Of a DNA stretch of 64,000 nucleotides, positions 15,001 to 25,935 are shown in pieces. The stretch is from the NCBI GenBank assembly GCA_032622095.1, contig CP136063.1:10893814-10957813 (forward strand), given 5' to 3'. Below the pieces are notes generated by a model. That model searched no databases. It saw only the letters and a program-made list of their open reading frames with translations, and was not told the DNA's origin. The DNA is from Siphonodentalium dalli (taxonomy: Eukaryota > Mollusca > Scaphopoda > Gadilida > Siphonodentaliidae). The translations under genes and the position numbers were made by a program. The stretch's first letter is position 1; every line of letters starts with the position of its first letter.

Positions 15001-18000
15001 GTCTCTCGTGCTAGCGGACCGGGGATCGCCGGAGAGGGGAAGTCGGTAGCCGAGAGGTACTGTACTCGTCTCTCGTGCTAGCGGACCGGGGATCGCCGAA
15101 GAGGGGAAGTCGGTAGCTGAGAGGTACTGTACTCGTCTCTCGTGCTAGCGGACCGGGGATCGCCGGAGAGAGGAAGTCGGTAGCCGAGAGGTACTGTACT
15201 CGTCTCGTGCTAGCGGACCGGGGATCGCCGGAGATGGGAAGTCGGTAGCCGAGAGGTACTGTACTCGTCTCTCGTGCTAGCGGACCGGGGATCGCCGGAG
15301 AGAGGAAGTCGGTAGCCGAGAGGTACTGTACTCGTCTCTCGTGCTAGCGGACCGGGGATCGCCGGAGGGAGGAATTCGGTAGCCGAGAGGTACTGTACTC
15401 GTCTCGTGCTAGCGGACCGGGGATCGCCGGAGAGGGGAAGTCGGTAGCCGAGAGGTACTGTACTCGTCTCTCGTGCTTGCGGACCGGGGATCGCCGGAGA
15501 GAGGAAGTCTGTAGCCGAGAGGTACTGTACTCGTCTCTCGTGCTAGCGGACCGGGGATCGCCGGAGAGAGGAAGTCGGTAGCCGAGAGGTACTGTACTCG
15601 TCTCGTGCTAGCGGACCGGGGATCGCCGGAGAGAGGAAGTCGGTACTGTACTCGTCTCGTGCTAGCGGACCGGGGATCGACGGAGAGAGGAAGTCGGTAG
15701 CTGAGAGGTACTGTACTCGTCTCGTGCTAGCGGACCGGGGATCGACGGAGAGAGGAAGTCGGTAGCCGAGAGGTACTGTACTCGTCTCGTGCTAGCGGAC
15801 CGGGGATCGACGGAGAGAGGAAGTCGGTAGCCGAGAGGTACTGTACTCGTCTCGTGCTAGCGGACCGGTGATCGCCGGAGAGAGGAAGTCGGTAGCCGAG
15901 AGGTACTGTACTCGTCTCTCGTGCTAGCGGACCGGGGATCGCCGGAGAGGGGAAGTCGGTAGCCGAGAGGTACTGTACTCGTCTCGTGCTAGCGGACCGG
16001 GGATCGCCGGAGAGGGGAAGTCGGTAGCCGAGAGGTACTGTACTCGTCTCTTGTGCTAGTGGACCGGGGATCGCCGGAGAGAGGAAGTCGGTAGCCGAGA
16101 GGTACTGTACTCGTCTCGTGATAGCGGACCGGGGATCGCCGGAGAGAGGAAGTCGGTAGCCGAGAGGTACTGTACTCGTCTCGTGCTTGCGGACCGGGGA
16201 TCGCCGGAGAGAGGAAGTCGGTAGCCGAGAGGTACTGTACTCGTCTCTTGTGCTAGTGGACCGGGGATCGCCGGAGAGGGGAAGTCGGTAGCCGAGAGGT
16301 ACTGTACTCGTCTCTCGTGCTAGCGGACCGGGGATCGCCGGAGAGGGGAAGTCGGTAGCCGAGAGGTACTGTACTCGTCTCGTGCTAGCGGACCGGGGAT
16401 CGCCGGAGAGGGGAAGTCGGTAGCCGAGAGGTACTGTACTCGTCTCTTGTGCTAGTGGACCGGGGATCGCCGGAGAGGGGAAGTCGGTACTGTACTCGTC
16501 TCTTGTGCTAGCGGACCGGGGATCGCCGGAGAGAGGAAGTCGGTAGCCGAGAGGTACTGTACTCGTCTCTCGTGCTAGCGGACCGGGGATCGCCGGAGAG
16601 AGGAAGTCGGTAGCCGAGAGGTACTGTACTCGTCTCTCGTGCTAGCGGACCGGGGATCGCCGGAGGGGAAGTCTGTAGCCGAGAGGTACTGTACTCGTCT
16701 CTCGTGCTAGCGGACCGGGGATCGCCGGAGAGAGGAAGTCGGTACTGTACTCGTCTCGTGCTAGCGGACCGGGGATCGCCGGAGAGAGGAAGTCGGTAGC
16801 CGAGAGGTACTGTACTCGTCTCTCGTGCTAGCGGACCGGGGATCGCCGGAGGGGAAGTCTGTAGCCGAGAGGTACTGTACTCGTCTCTCGTGCTAGCGGA
16901 CCGGGGATCGCCGGAGAGAGGAAGTCGGTACTGTACTCGTCTCGTGCTAGCGGACCGGGGATCGCCGGAGAGGGGAAGTCGGTAGCCGAGAGGTACTGTA
17001 CTCGTCTCTCGTGCTAGCGGACCGGGGATCGCCGGAGAGAGGAAGTCGGTAGCCGATCGGTACTGTACTCGTCTCGTGCTAGCGGACCGGGGATCGACGG
17101 AGAGAGGAAGTCGGTAGCCGAGAGGTACTGTACTCGTCTCGTGCTAGCGGACCGGGGATCGACGGAGAGAGGAAGTCGGTAGCCGAGAGGTACTGTACTC
17201 GTCTCGTGCTAGCGGACCGGGGATCGACGGAGAGAGGAAGTCGGTAGCCGATCGGTACTGTACTCGTCTCGTGCTAGCGGACCGACCGGGGATCGCCGGA
17301 GAGAGGAAGTCGGTAGCCGATCGGTACTGTACTCGTCTCGTGCTAGCGGACCGGGGATCGACGGAGAGAGGAAGTCGGTAGCCGAGAGGTACTGTACTCG
17401 TCTCGTGCTAGCGGACCGGGGATCGACGGAGAGGGGAAGTCGGTACTGTACTCGTCTCTCGTGCTTGCGGACCGGGGATCGCCGGAGAGGGGAAGTCGGT
17501 AGCCGAGAGGTACTGTACTCGTCTCGTGCTAGCGGACCGGGGATCGACGGAGAGGGGAAGTCGGTACTGTACTCGTCTCTCGTGCTAGCGGACCGGGGAT
17601 CGCCGGAGAGAGGAAGTCGGTAGCCGAGAGGTACTGTACTCGTCTCGTGCTAGCGGACCGGGGATCGCCGGAGAGGGGAAGTCGGTAGCCGAGAGGTACT
17701 GTACTCGTCTCTCGTGCTAGCGGACCGGGGATCGCCGGAGAGGGGAAGTCGGTAGCCGAGAGGTACTGTACTCGTCTCGTGCTAGCGGAGCGGGGATCGC
17801 CGGAGGGAGGAAGTCGGTAGCCGAGAGGTACTGTACTCGTCTCGTGCTAGCGGACCGGGGATCGCCGGAGGGAGGAAGTCGGTAGCCGAGAGGTACTGTA
17901 CTCGTCTCTCGTGCTAGCGGACCGGGGATCGCCGGAGAGAGGAAGTCTGTAGCCGAGAGGTACTGTACTCGTCTCTCGTGCTAGCGGACCGGGGATCGCC

Positions 18001-21000
18001 GGAGAGAGGAAGTCGGTAGCCGAGAGGTACTGTACTCGTCTCTCGTGCTAGCGGACCGAGGATCGCCGGAGAGGGGAAGTCGGTAGCCGAGAGGTACTGT
18101 ACTCGTCTCGTGCTAGCGGACCGGGGATCGCCGGAGAGGGGAAGTCGGTAGCCGAGAGGTACTGTAGTCGTCTCTCGTGCTAGCGGACCGGGGATCGCCG
18201 GAGAGGGGAAGTCGGTACTGTACTCGTCTCGTGCTAGCGGACCGGGGATCGACGGAGAGAGGAAGTCGGTAGCCGAGAGGTACTGTACTCGTCTCGTGCT
18301 AGCGGACCGGGGATCGACGGAGAAGGGAAGTCGGTAGCCGAGAGGTACTGTACTCGTCTCGTGCTAGCGGACCGGGGATCGCCGGAGAGAGGAAGTCGGT
18401 AGCCGAGAGGTACTGTACTCGTCTCTCGTGCTAGCGGACCGGGGATCGCCGGAGAGGGGAAGTCGGTAGCCGAGAGGTACTGTACTCGTCTCGTGCTAGC
18501 GGACCGGGGATCGCCGGAGAGGGGAAGTCGGTACTGTACTCGTCTCTTGTGCTAGCCGACCGGGGATCGCCGGAGAGAGGAAGTCGGTAGCCGAGAGGTA
18601 CTGTACTCGTCTCTCGTGCTAGCGGACCGGGGATCGACGGAGAGAGGAAGTCGGTAGCCGAGAGGTACTGTACTCGTCTCGTGCTAGCGGACCGGGGATC
18701 GACGGAGAGAGGAAGTCGGTAGCCGATCGGTACTGTACTCGTCTCGTGCTAGCGGAGCGGGGATCGCCGGAGAGAGGAAGTCGGTAGCCGATCGGTACTG
18801 TACTCGTCTCGTGCTAGCGGACCGGGGTTCGACGGAGAGAGGAAGTCGGTAGCCGAGAGGTACTGTACTCGTCTCGTGCTAGCGGACCGGGGATCGCCGG
18901 AGAGAGGAAGTCGGTAGCCGAGAGGTACTGTACTCGTCTCTTGTGCTAGCGGACCGGGGATCGCCGGAGAGGGGAAGTCGGTACTGTACTCGTCTCTCGT
19001 GCTTGCGGACCGGGGATCGCCGGAGAGGGGAAGTCGGTAGCCGATAGGTACTGTACTCGTCTCTCGTGCTAGCGGATCGAGGATCGCCGGAGAGAGGAAG
19101 TCGGTAGCCGAGAGGTACTGTACTCGTCTCGTGCTAGCGGACCGGGGATCGCCGGAGGGAGGAAGTCGGTAGCCGAGAGGTATTGTACTCGTCTCTCGTG
19201 CTAGCGGACCGGGGATCGCCGGAGAGAGGAAGTCGGTAGCTGAGAGGTACTGTACTCGTCTCTCGTGCTAGCGGACCGGGGATCGCCGGAGAGGGGAAGT
19301 CGGTAGCCGAGAGGTACTGTACTCGTCTCTCGTGCTAGCGGACCGGGGATCGCCGGAGAGAGGAAGTCGGTAGCCGAGAGGTACTGTACTCGTCTCTCGT
19401 GCTAGCGGACCGGGGATCGCCGGAGGGAGGAAGTCGGTAGCCGAGAGGTACTGTACTCGTCTCTCGTGCTAGCGGACCGGGGATCGCCGGAGAGGGGAAG
19501 TCGGTAGCCGAGAGGTACTGTACTCGTCTCTCGTGCTAGCGGACCGGGTATCGCCGGAGAGAGGAAGTCGGTAGCCGAGAGGTACTGTACTCGTCTCTCG
19601 TGCTAGCGGATCGAGGATCGCCGGAGAGGGGAAGTCGGTAGCCGAGAGGTACTGTACTCGTCTCTCGTGCTAGCGGACCGAGGATCGCCGGAGAGGGGAA
19701 GTCGGTAGCCGAGAGGTACTGTACTCGTCTCTCGTGCTAGCGGACCGAGGATCGCCGGAGAGGGGAAGTCGGTAGCCGAGAGGTACTGTACTCGTCTCGT
19801 GCTAGCGGACCGGGGATCGCCGGAGAGAGGAAGTCGGTAGCCGAGAGGTACTGTACTCGTCTCGTGCTAGCGGACCGGGGATCGCCGGAGAGAGGAAGTC
19901 GGTAGCCGAGAGGTACTGTACTCGTCTCTCGTGCTAGCGGACCGAGGATCGCCAGAGAGAGGAAGTCGGTAGCCGAGAGGTACTGTACTCGTCTCGTGCT
20001 AGCGGACCGGGGATCGCCGGAGAGAGGAAGTCGGTAGCCGAGAGGTACTGTACTCGTCTCGTGTGCTAGCGGACCGAGGATCGCCGGAGAGAGGAAGTCG
20101 GTAGCCGAGAGGTACTGTACTCGTCTCGTGCTAGCGGACCGGGGATCGCCGGAGAGAGGAACTCGGTAGCCGAGAGGTACTGTACTCGTCTCTCGTGCTA
20201 GCGGACCGGGGATCGCCGGAGAGGGGAAGTCGGTAGCCGAGAGGTACTGTACTCGTCTCTCGTGCTAGCGGACCGGGGATCGCCGAAGAGGGGAAGTCGG
20301 TAGCTGAGAGGTACTGTACTCGTCTCTCGTGCTAGCGGAACGGGGATCGCCGGAGAGAGGAAGTCGGTAGCCGAGAGGTACTGTACTCGTCTCGTGCTAG
20401 CGGACCGGGGATCGCCGGAGATGGGAAGTCGGTAGCCGAGAGGTACTGTACTCGTCTCTCGTGCTAGCGGACCGGGGATCGCCGGAGAGAGGAAGTCGGT
20501 AGCCGAGAGGTACTGTACTCGTCTCTCGTGCTAGCGGACCGGGGATCGCCGGAGGGAGGAAGTCGGTAGCCGAGAGGTACTGTACTCGTCTCGTGCTAGC
20601 GGACCGGGGATCGCCGGAGAGGGGAAGTCGGTAGCCGAGAGGTACTGTACTCGTCTCTCGTGCTTGCGGACCGGGGATCGCCGGAGAGAGGAAGTCTGTA
20701 GCCGAGAGGTACTGTACTCGTCTCTCGTGCTAGCGGACCGGGGATCGCCGGAGAGAGGAAGTCGGTAAGAGAGGTACTGTACTCGTCTCGTGCTAGCGGA
20801 CCGGGGATCGCCGGAGAGAGGAAGTCGGTACTGTACTCGTCTCGTGCTAGCGGACCGTGGATCGACGGAGAGAGGAAGTCGGTAGCCGAGAGGTACTGTA
20901 CTCGTCTCGTGCTAGCGGACCGGGGATCGACGGAGAGAGGAAGTCGGTAGCCGAGAGGTACTGTACTCGTCTCGTGCTAGCGGACCGGGGATCGACGGAG

Positions 21001-23100
21001 AGAGGAAGTCGGTAGCCGAGAGGTACTGTACTCGTCTCGTGCTAGCGGACCGGTGATCGCCGGAGAGAGGAAGTCGGTAGCCGAGAGGTACTGTACTCGT
21101 CTCTCGTGCTAGCGGACCGGGGATCGCCGGAGAGGGGAAGTCGGTAGCCGAGAGGTACTGTACTCGTCTCGTGCTAGCGGACCGGGGATCGCCGGAGAGG
21201 GGAAGTCGGTAGCCGAGAGGTACTGTACTCGTCTCTTGTGCTAGTGGACCGGGGATCGCCGGAGAGAGGAAGTCGGTAGCCGAGAGGTACTGTACTCGTC
21301 TCGTGCTAGCGGACCGGGGATCGCCGGAGAGAGGAAGTCGGTAGCCGAGAGGTACTGTACTCGTCTCGTGCTTGCGGACCGGGGATCGCCGGAGAGAGGA
21401 AGTCGGTAGCCGAGAGGTACTGTACTCGTCTCTTGTGCTAGTGGACCGGGGATCGCCGGAGAGGGGAAGTCGGTAGCCGAGAGGTACTGTACTCGTCTCT
21501 CGTGCTAGCGGACCGGGGATCGCCGGAGAGGGGAAGTCGGTAGCCGAGAGGTACTGTACTCGTCTCGTGCTAGCGGACCGGGGATCGCCGGAGAGGGGAA
21601 GTCGGTAGCCGAGAGGTACTGTACTCGTCTCTTGTGCTAGTGGACCGGGGATCGCCGGAGAGGGGAAGTCGGTACTGTACTCGTCTCTTGTGCTAGCGGA
21701 CCGGGGATCGCCGGAGAGAGGAAGTCGGTAGCCGAGAGGTACTGTACTCGTCTCTCGTGCTAGCGGACCGGGGATCGTCGGAGAGAGGAAGTCGGTAGCC
21801 GAGAGGTACTGTACTCGTCTCTCGTGCTAGCGGACCGGGGATCGCCGGAGGGGAAGTCTGTAGCCGAGAGGTACTGTACTCGTCTCTCGTGCTAGCGGAC
21901 CGGGGATCGCCGGAGAGAGGAAGTCGGTACTGTACTCGTCTCGTGCTAGCGGACCGGGGATCGCCGGAGAGAGGAAGTCGGTAGCCGAGAGGTACTGTAC
22001 TCGTCTCTCGTGCTAGCGGACCGGGGATCGCCGGAGGGGAAGTCTGTAGCCGAGAGGTACTGTACTCGTCTCTCGTGCTAGCAGACCGGGGATCGCCGGA
22101 GAGAGGAAGTCGGTACTGTACTCGTCTCGTGCTAGCGGACCGGGGATCGCCGGAGAGGGGAAGTCGGTAGCCGAGAGGTACTGTACTCGTCTCTCGTGCT
22201 AGCGGACCGGGGATCGCCGGAGAGAGGAAGTCGGTAGCCGAGAGGTACTGTACTCGTCTCTCGTGCTAGCGGACCGGGGATCGCCGGAGAGAGGAAGTCG
22301 GTAGCCGAGAGGTACTGTACTCGTCTCTCGTGCTAGCGGACCGGGGATCGCCGGAGAGAGGAAGTCGGTAGCCGAGAGGTACTGTACTCGTCTCTCGTGC
22401 TAGCGGACCGGGGATCGCCGGAGAGGGGAAGTCGGTAGCCGAGAGGTACTGTACTCGTCTCGTGCTTGCGGACCGGGGATCGCCGGAGAGAGGAAGTCTG
22501 TAGCCGAGAGGTACTGTACTCGTCTCTCGTCCTAGCGGACCGGGGATCGCCGGAGAGAGGAAGTCGGTAGCCGAGAGGTACTGTACTCGTCTCTCGTGCT
22601 TGCGGACCGGGGATCGCCGGAGGGAGGAAGTCGGTAGTCGAGAGGTACTGTATTCGTCTCTTGTGCTAGCGGACCGGGGATCGCCGGAGAGAGGAAGTCG
22701 GTAGCCGAGAGGTACTGTACTCGTCTCTCGTGCTAGCGGACCGGGGATCGCCGGAGAGAGGAAGTCGGTAGCCGAGAGGTACTGTACTCGTCTCTCGTGC
22801 TAGCGGACCGGGGATCGCCGGAGAGAGGAAGTCGGTAGCCGAGAGGTACTGTACTCGTCTCTCGTGCTAGCGGACCGGGGATCGCCGGAGAGGGGAAGTC
22901 GGTAGCCGAGAGGTACTGTACTCGTCTCTCGTGCTAGCGGACCGGGGATCGCCAGAGAGGGGAAGTCGGTACTGTATTCGTCTCTTGTGCTAGCGGACCG
23001 GGGATCGCCGGAGAGAGGAAGTCGGTAGCCGAGAGGTACTGTACTCGTCTCTCGTGCTAGCGGACCGGGTATCGCCGGAGGGAGGAAGTCGGTAGCCGAG
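1..23100. repeat. GC-rich 65-67 bp satellite array with higher-order copies
   Basis: About 23 kb of head-to-tail copies (roughly 350) of one unit. The unit opens with GCGGACCGGGGATCGCCGG, passes through GAAGTCGGTAGCCGAGAGG and GTACTGTACTCG, and closes with CTCGTGCTA. Length classes seen are 67 bp (CTCTCGTG), 65 bp (CTCGTG), 56/54 bp (the 11 bp AGCCGAGAGGT missing) and one longer form with an extra 11-bp TAGCCGAGAGG. Point variants include GATCGACGG, GCCGATCGG, CTTGCGG and GGAGCGGGG. Variants occur in the same order in several blocks, so multi-kilobase blocks were duplicated. Each unit has about eight CpGs and a GCTAGC. The unit length is not a multiple of three in most copies, and the recurring 72-codon open stretches start at GTG inside 54/56-bp variants, so I read it as non-coding. 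The array is open at the window's left edge. It ends at about 23,100 inside zinc-finger debris. Confidence 0.97.
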
Positions 23101-23400
23101 AAGCCCCGTGTGGATCCTCAAATGTTTCTTCAGGTTACTCGACCATCTAAGTGATTTCTTTCACACCACATTGTTACGGGCGATCTCCCCGTGTAGATCT
23201 TTTTATGTGAAATCAGGAGACTAGACTCAGTAAATGATTTATTGCACACATGGCATTAATACGGGCGATCCCCGTGTGGATCATCTTATGTGCTGCTATG
23301 TTACTCCTGTCGCTGAATGATTAATTGCACACATGGCATTATCACGGGCGATCCCCTTGTGGATCATCTTATGTTTCGTCATTGGGAGGGGACGTTAATG
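23101..23400 (-). pseudogene. Decayed C2H2 zinc-finger array
   Basis: Read on the minus strand, this stretch keeps the spacing and wording of the neighbouring zinc-finger genes. It has repeated CGCCCGT(AT) linker segments, the TGYGAxxTGTG cysteine-pair segment seen as CACACATGGCATT on plus, and ATTTACTxAGT helix segments. Stops and frameshifts interrupt every finger. About three finger units can be recognised. It abuts the satellite directly. It is probably the remnant of a gene like the one at 26,814-27,767. No functional protein can come from it. Confidence 0.75.
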
Positions 23401-23457
23401 GCTGTCCCACGAACAACCATGTGTGCACGCTAAAGAACCCTACTGTGGTCCGGTTCC

Positions 23458-24500
23458 GTGACAAAATAATCCACACCGGCAATCGACCATACGAGCGTGA
23501 CGTGGGTCCTACATCGTTCAACCATATCATAGAAGGCATTTAGTGAGTCCGGTGCCCTGCCTAAGCATATGAGAACACACACAGGTGATCAATCATACGA
23601 GTATGTAAGATTGTTCCCAGTCAGTCTGACAACCCACACTGGTGGTGAACGCCCTTACAAGTGCGCCGTTTGTCAGAAGTTCGATGTGACATTGAGTCAG
23701 ACTTATGAGAATCCACCGGATGTGTCTGATGACGTTCTGTCCGTCCAGTAACATGACAACATATATATTTTCCCGAAATTAGGTGATGTATTAGTTCCAA
23801 CGGAAAATAGTTGGTATATTTGGCCTCACTTTGGAAGGCGATATTAATTGCAAAGTCATACCCTCGAAATTAGGTGACTGAAAAGACGCGTTAGGGACAG
23901 CAGAAAATGTTTGATTTATTAGATTCGTCTCTGGAAGGCGACATTAACGACAAATTTCGACCATTGAAATTATGTCACATAACCAAAGTACCTCAAACGT
24001 GGCCAGCTGCTTCACAAACGGGGGCCAGTAATGTGTTATGTGGAAACTGTTGGGTTCACATACCCTCTGATGATTGAGTATATAAAATAACGGATTCAAT
24101 CTGTCACGTCACCCAATTTAGAGGAAATATACATGTTGCCATGCCACTGGGCTGACATAACGTCTTCGGACACACATCTGGTCACCAGCGTGGATTCTCT
24201 TATGTATTGTCAGACTCACGGTCACACCGAACTTCTAACAATCGTCGCACATGTAAGGTCGTTCACCAGTGTGGGTTGCCGGACTGACTGGGAACAACCT
24301 TACATACCCCTATGATTGATCACCTATGTGTGTTCTCATATGCTTAGGCAGGGAACCGGACTCACTAAATGCCGTCTGGCACACGTCACATGTGTATGGG
24401 CGATTGACGGTGTGAATTATCTTGTGTTTGTATGACTTAAAGATATTCGAAACCACGTCACACTCGTATGGTCAATTACCGGTGTGGATTCTTTTGTCAC
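23458..24500. repeat. Large imperfect inverted repeat made of zinc-finger debris
   Basis: The segment at about 23,458-23,757 is matched in reverse complement by about 24,134-24,500. Shared blocks in the same order include the finger linker around 23,465-23,505 against 24,452-24,498, the block GCCTAAGCATATGAGAACAC near 23,562 against its complement near 24,330, and GTTCCCAGTCAGTC near 23,614 against GACTGACTGGGAAC near 24,283. The arms are roughly 300-360 bp with substitutions and small indels. The spacer of about 375 bp carries two diverged copies of a GGAAGGCGAYATTAA / GAAATTAxGTSAC module. The left arm reads as decayed fingers on plus (for example HTGGERPYKCAVCQK at about 23,635-23,685) and the right arm as the same on minus. 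Confidence 0.85.
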
Positions 24501-24559
24501 GGAACCGGACTCACTAAATAGATTCGGTCACAAGTCACCCTCGTATGGGCGATAACTTT

Positions 24560-24823
24560 GTCATGAAAATCGTCCAGCGCCCGTCAAAATGTATTGAGTC
24601 AGTTTACTTCAAAAGCTGTACTTGTGTTATTACAGAAGTGGAGACATGTTTTTATTACTACAAAAGAAGCTGGCGTTGTTTACTACAAAAGCAGAGACCT
24701 CACTTTACTACACAAGCTGGCGATTTTATTACAAAAGTGGTCAGGTACTTCAAAAGCTGGCGATTTTTACTTCAAAAGTGGAGACCTACTTCAAAAGTGG
24801 ATATTACTTCAAAAGCTGGCGTA
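24560..24823. repeat. Degenerate short tandem repeat (TACTTCAAAAGCTGGCG type)
   Basis: About a dozen imperfect copies of a 17-35 bp motif alternating ACTTCAAAAGCTGGCGATT and ACTACAAAAGTGGAGACC. All three plus frames stay open over 75-100 codons because the repeat lacks stops, which explains three overlapping ORFs with Lys/Phe/Tyr/Trp-rich translations. I see no sign that any is a gene. It runs directly into a TTAA-element fragment. Confidence 0.8.
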
Positions 24824-24825
24824 AC

Positions 24826-24885
24826 ACACCTGTCCGGAAAGGCTTCTATCAATTAATATTGATTTCATTTCGAATATTGTATTAT
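24826..24885. mobile_element. Terminal-region fragment of the TTAA palindromic element
   Basis: This holds CCTGTCCGGAAAGGCTTCTA, the ATTAATATTGATTT stretch and TTCGAATATT, the inner part of the terminal inverted repeat of the element that begins 20 bp further on. It is a truncated extra copy lying immediately beside a complete one, suggesting nested insertion or recombination between copies. Confidence 0.7.
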
Positions 24886-24901
24886 GAAATGATATGATTA
24901 A

Positions 24902-25439
24902 TTAAAGGTGGATTATCTCTTTGTAAACATGTATTATATAGTTACCGGGGTATAAAATATTAGATTTGAATCGAAGACTCCTGTCCGGAAATGCTTCTAT
25001 CGATTAATATTAATTTTATTTCGAATATTTTCCGGTCTAAAAAGTTGTGGTTGTTTAGCTAACGAGCAATAGTGGTTACTGTTAACATAGACCACAAATG
25101 TTATTGTGTAATTTTGTCAGAAATAAACGTTAATTATACTCATTATCGCTTATAACTATGGAATAAAACAATACAACCAATCAATCTGGCATATTTGACG
25201 TTCGGCACGTAGCCATAGGAACAACATAATGCTCTCTATCGCTATATGGTATCACCCGAATGGTCTGTTCTAAAGATAGACAAATAAACGGTCCCAAAAC
25301 AATATTCGAAATAAAATCAATATTAATTGATAGAATTAAGCCTTTCCGGACAGGGGTCTTCAATTCATATTTATTATTTTATACCCACGCAACTATTAGT
25401 ATTTAAAATTTGATATTTAAAGAGATAATCCATCTTTAA
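24902..25439. mobile_element. Palindromic non-autonomous element with TTAA target duplication, copy 1
   Basis: The element body is 24,906-25,435 (530 bp), flanked on both sides by TTAA (24,902-24,905 and 25,436-25,439). The ends are AGGTGGATTATCTC and GAGATAATCCATCT. The inverted termini extend about 150 bp and share CCTGTCCGGAAA, ATTAATATTRATTTTATTTC and GAATATT. No transposase is encoded. TTAA duplication is the hallmark of piggyBac-type transposition, but these ends do not begin with the usual CCC of that family, so the superfamily is unproven. Relatives lie at 37,883-38,402 and 61,774-62,047. Confidence 0.88.
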
Positions 25440-25444
25440 ACAAA

Positions 25445-25612
25445 CACTCAAGACCATGGTGATTGTTTTGGTTGAAAGTGATTCATAGTGACCCATTCAA
25501 CACCAAACCTTGAGAGATGGAGATTAGCAATGGCTATACCGGTATGTTGTAAGCAACTTGGTGCTATTTCTAAAAAAAATTCAATTGGTGGGGGCCTACT
25601 CGGTGTTGAGTG
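25445..25612. mobile_element. Short inverted-ended repeat (CACTCAACACCG), copy 1
   Basis: A 168-bp unit begins CACTCAAGACCATGG and ends CTCGGTGTTGAGTG, which are inverted complements. Its interior shares GTGACCCATTCAACAC, ATGTTGTAAGCAACTT and AATTGGTGGGGGYCT with copies near 25,786 and 47,180. It is MITE-like and non-coding. The target duplication is not clear. Confidence 0.6.
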
Positions 25613-25772
25613 TTATCACATACATTGTACATGTAATCTTTGCGTACTTATACTGTTTGTTTGCACAACATGGCATTTATAATATAGAATAATTATCATA
25701 TTATGAATGCATTAGTATCTGCAAAACACACTTTGCATGAGCTGTTTGTTTACATAAGCACATAAATAGTGA

Positions 25773-25935
25773 GCAATAAGCAAAACACTCAACACCGTGG
25801 CAATTGTTTCGGGGAGCAAATCATGGTGACCCATTCAACACAGCAATCTTGAGAGGTGAAGAGTAGAGATAGTTATACTGGAATGTTGTAAACAACTTTG
25901 TTTCACTTCTAACTAAATTTCAATTAGTGGGGGTC
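25773..25935. mobile_element. Short inverted-ended repeat, copy 2 (right end missing)
   Basis: It starts at GCAATAAGCAAAACACTC and repeats the interior of the unit at 25,445-25,612 for about 150 bp. It stops where the next repeat (GGCACGGGCTACAAATTG) begins, so the right terminus is lost. Confidence 0.6.

Noticed and set aside
1-23100. CRISPR array (regular repeats)
   Set aside because: There are no unique spacers between repeats, the units are head-to-tail and the context is eukaryotic.
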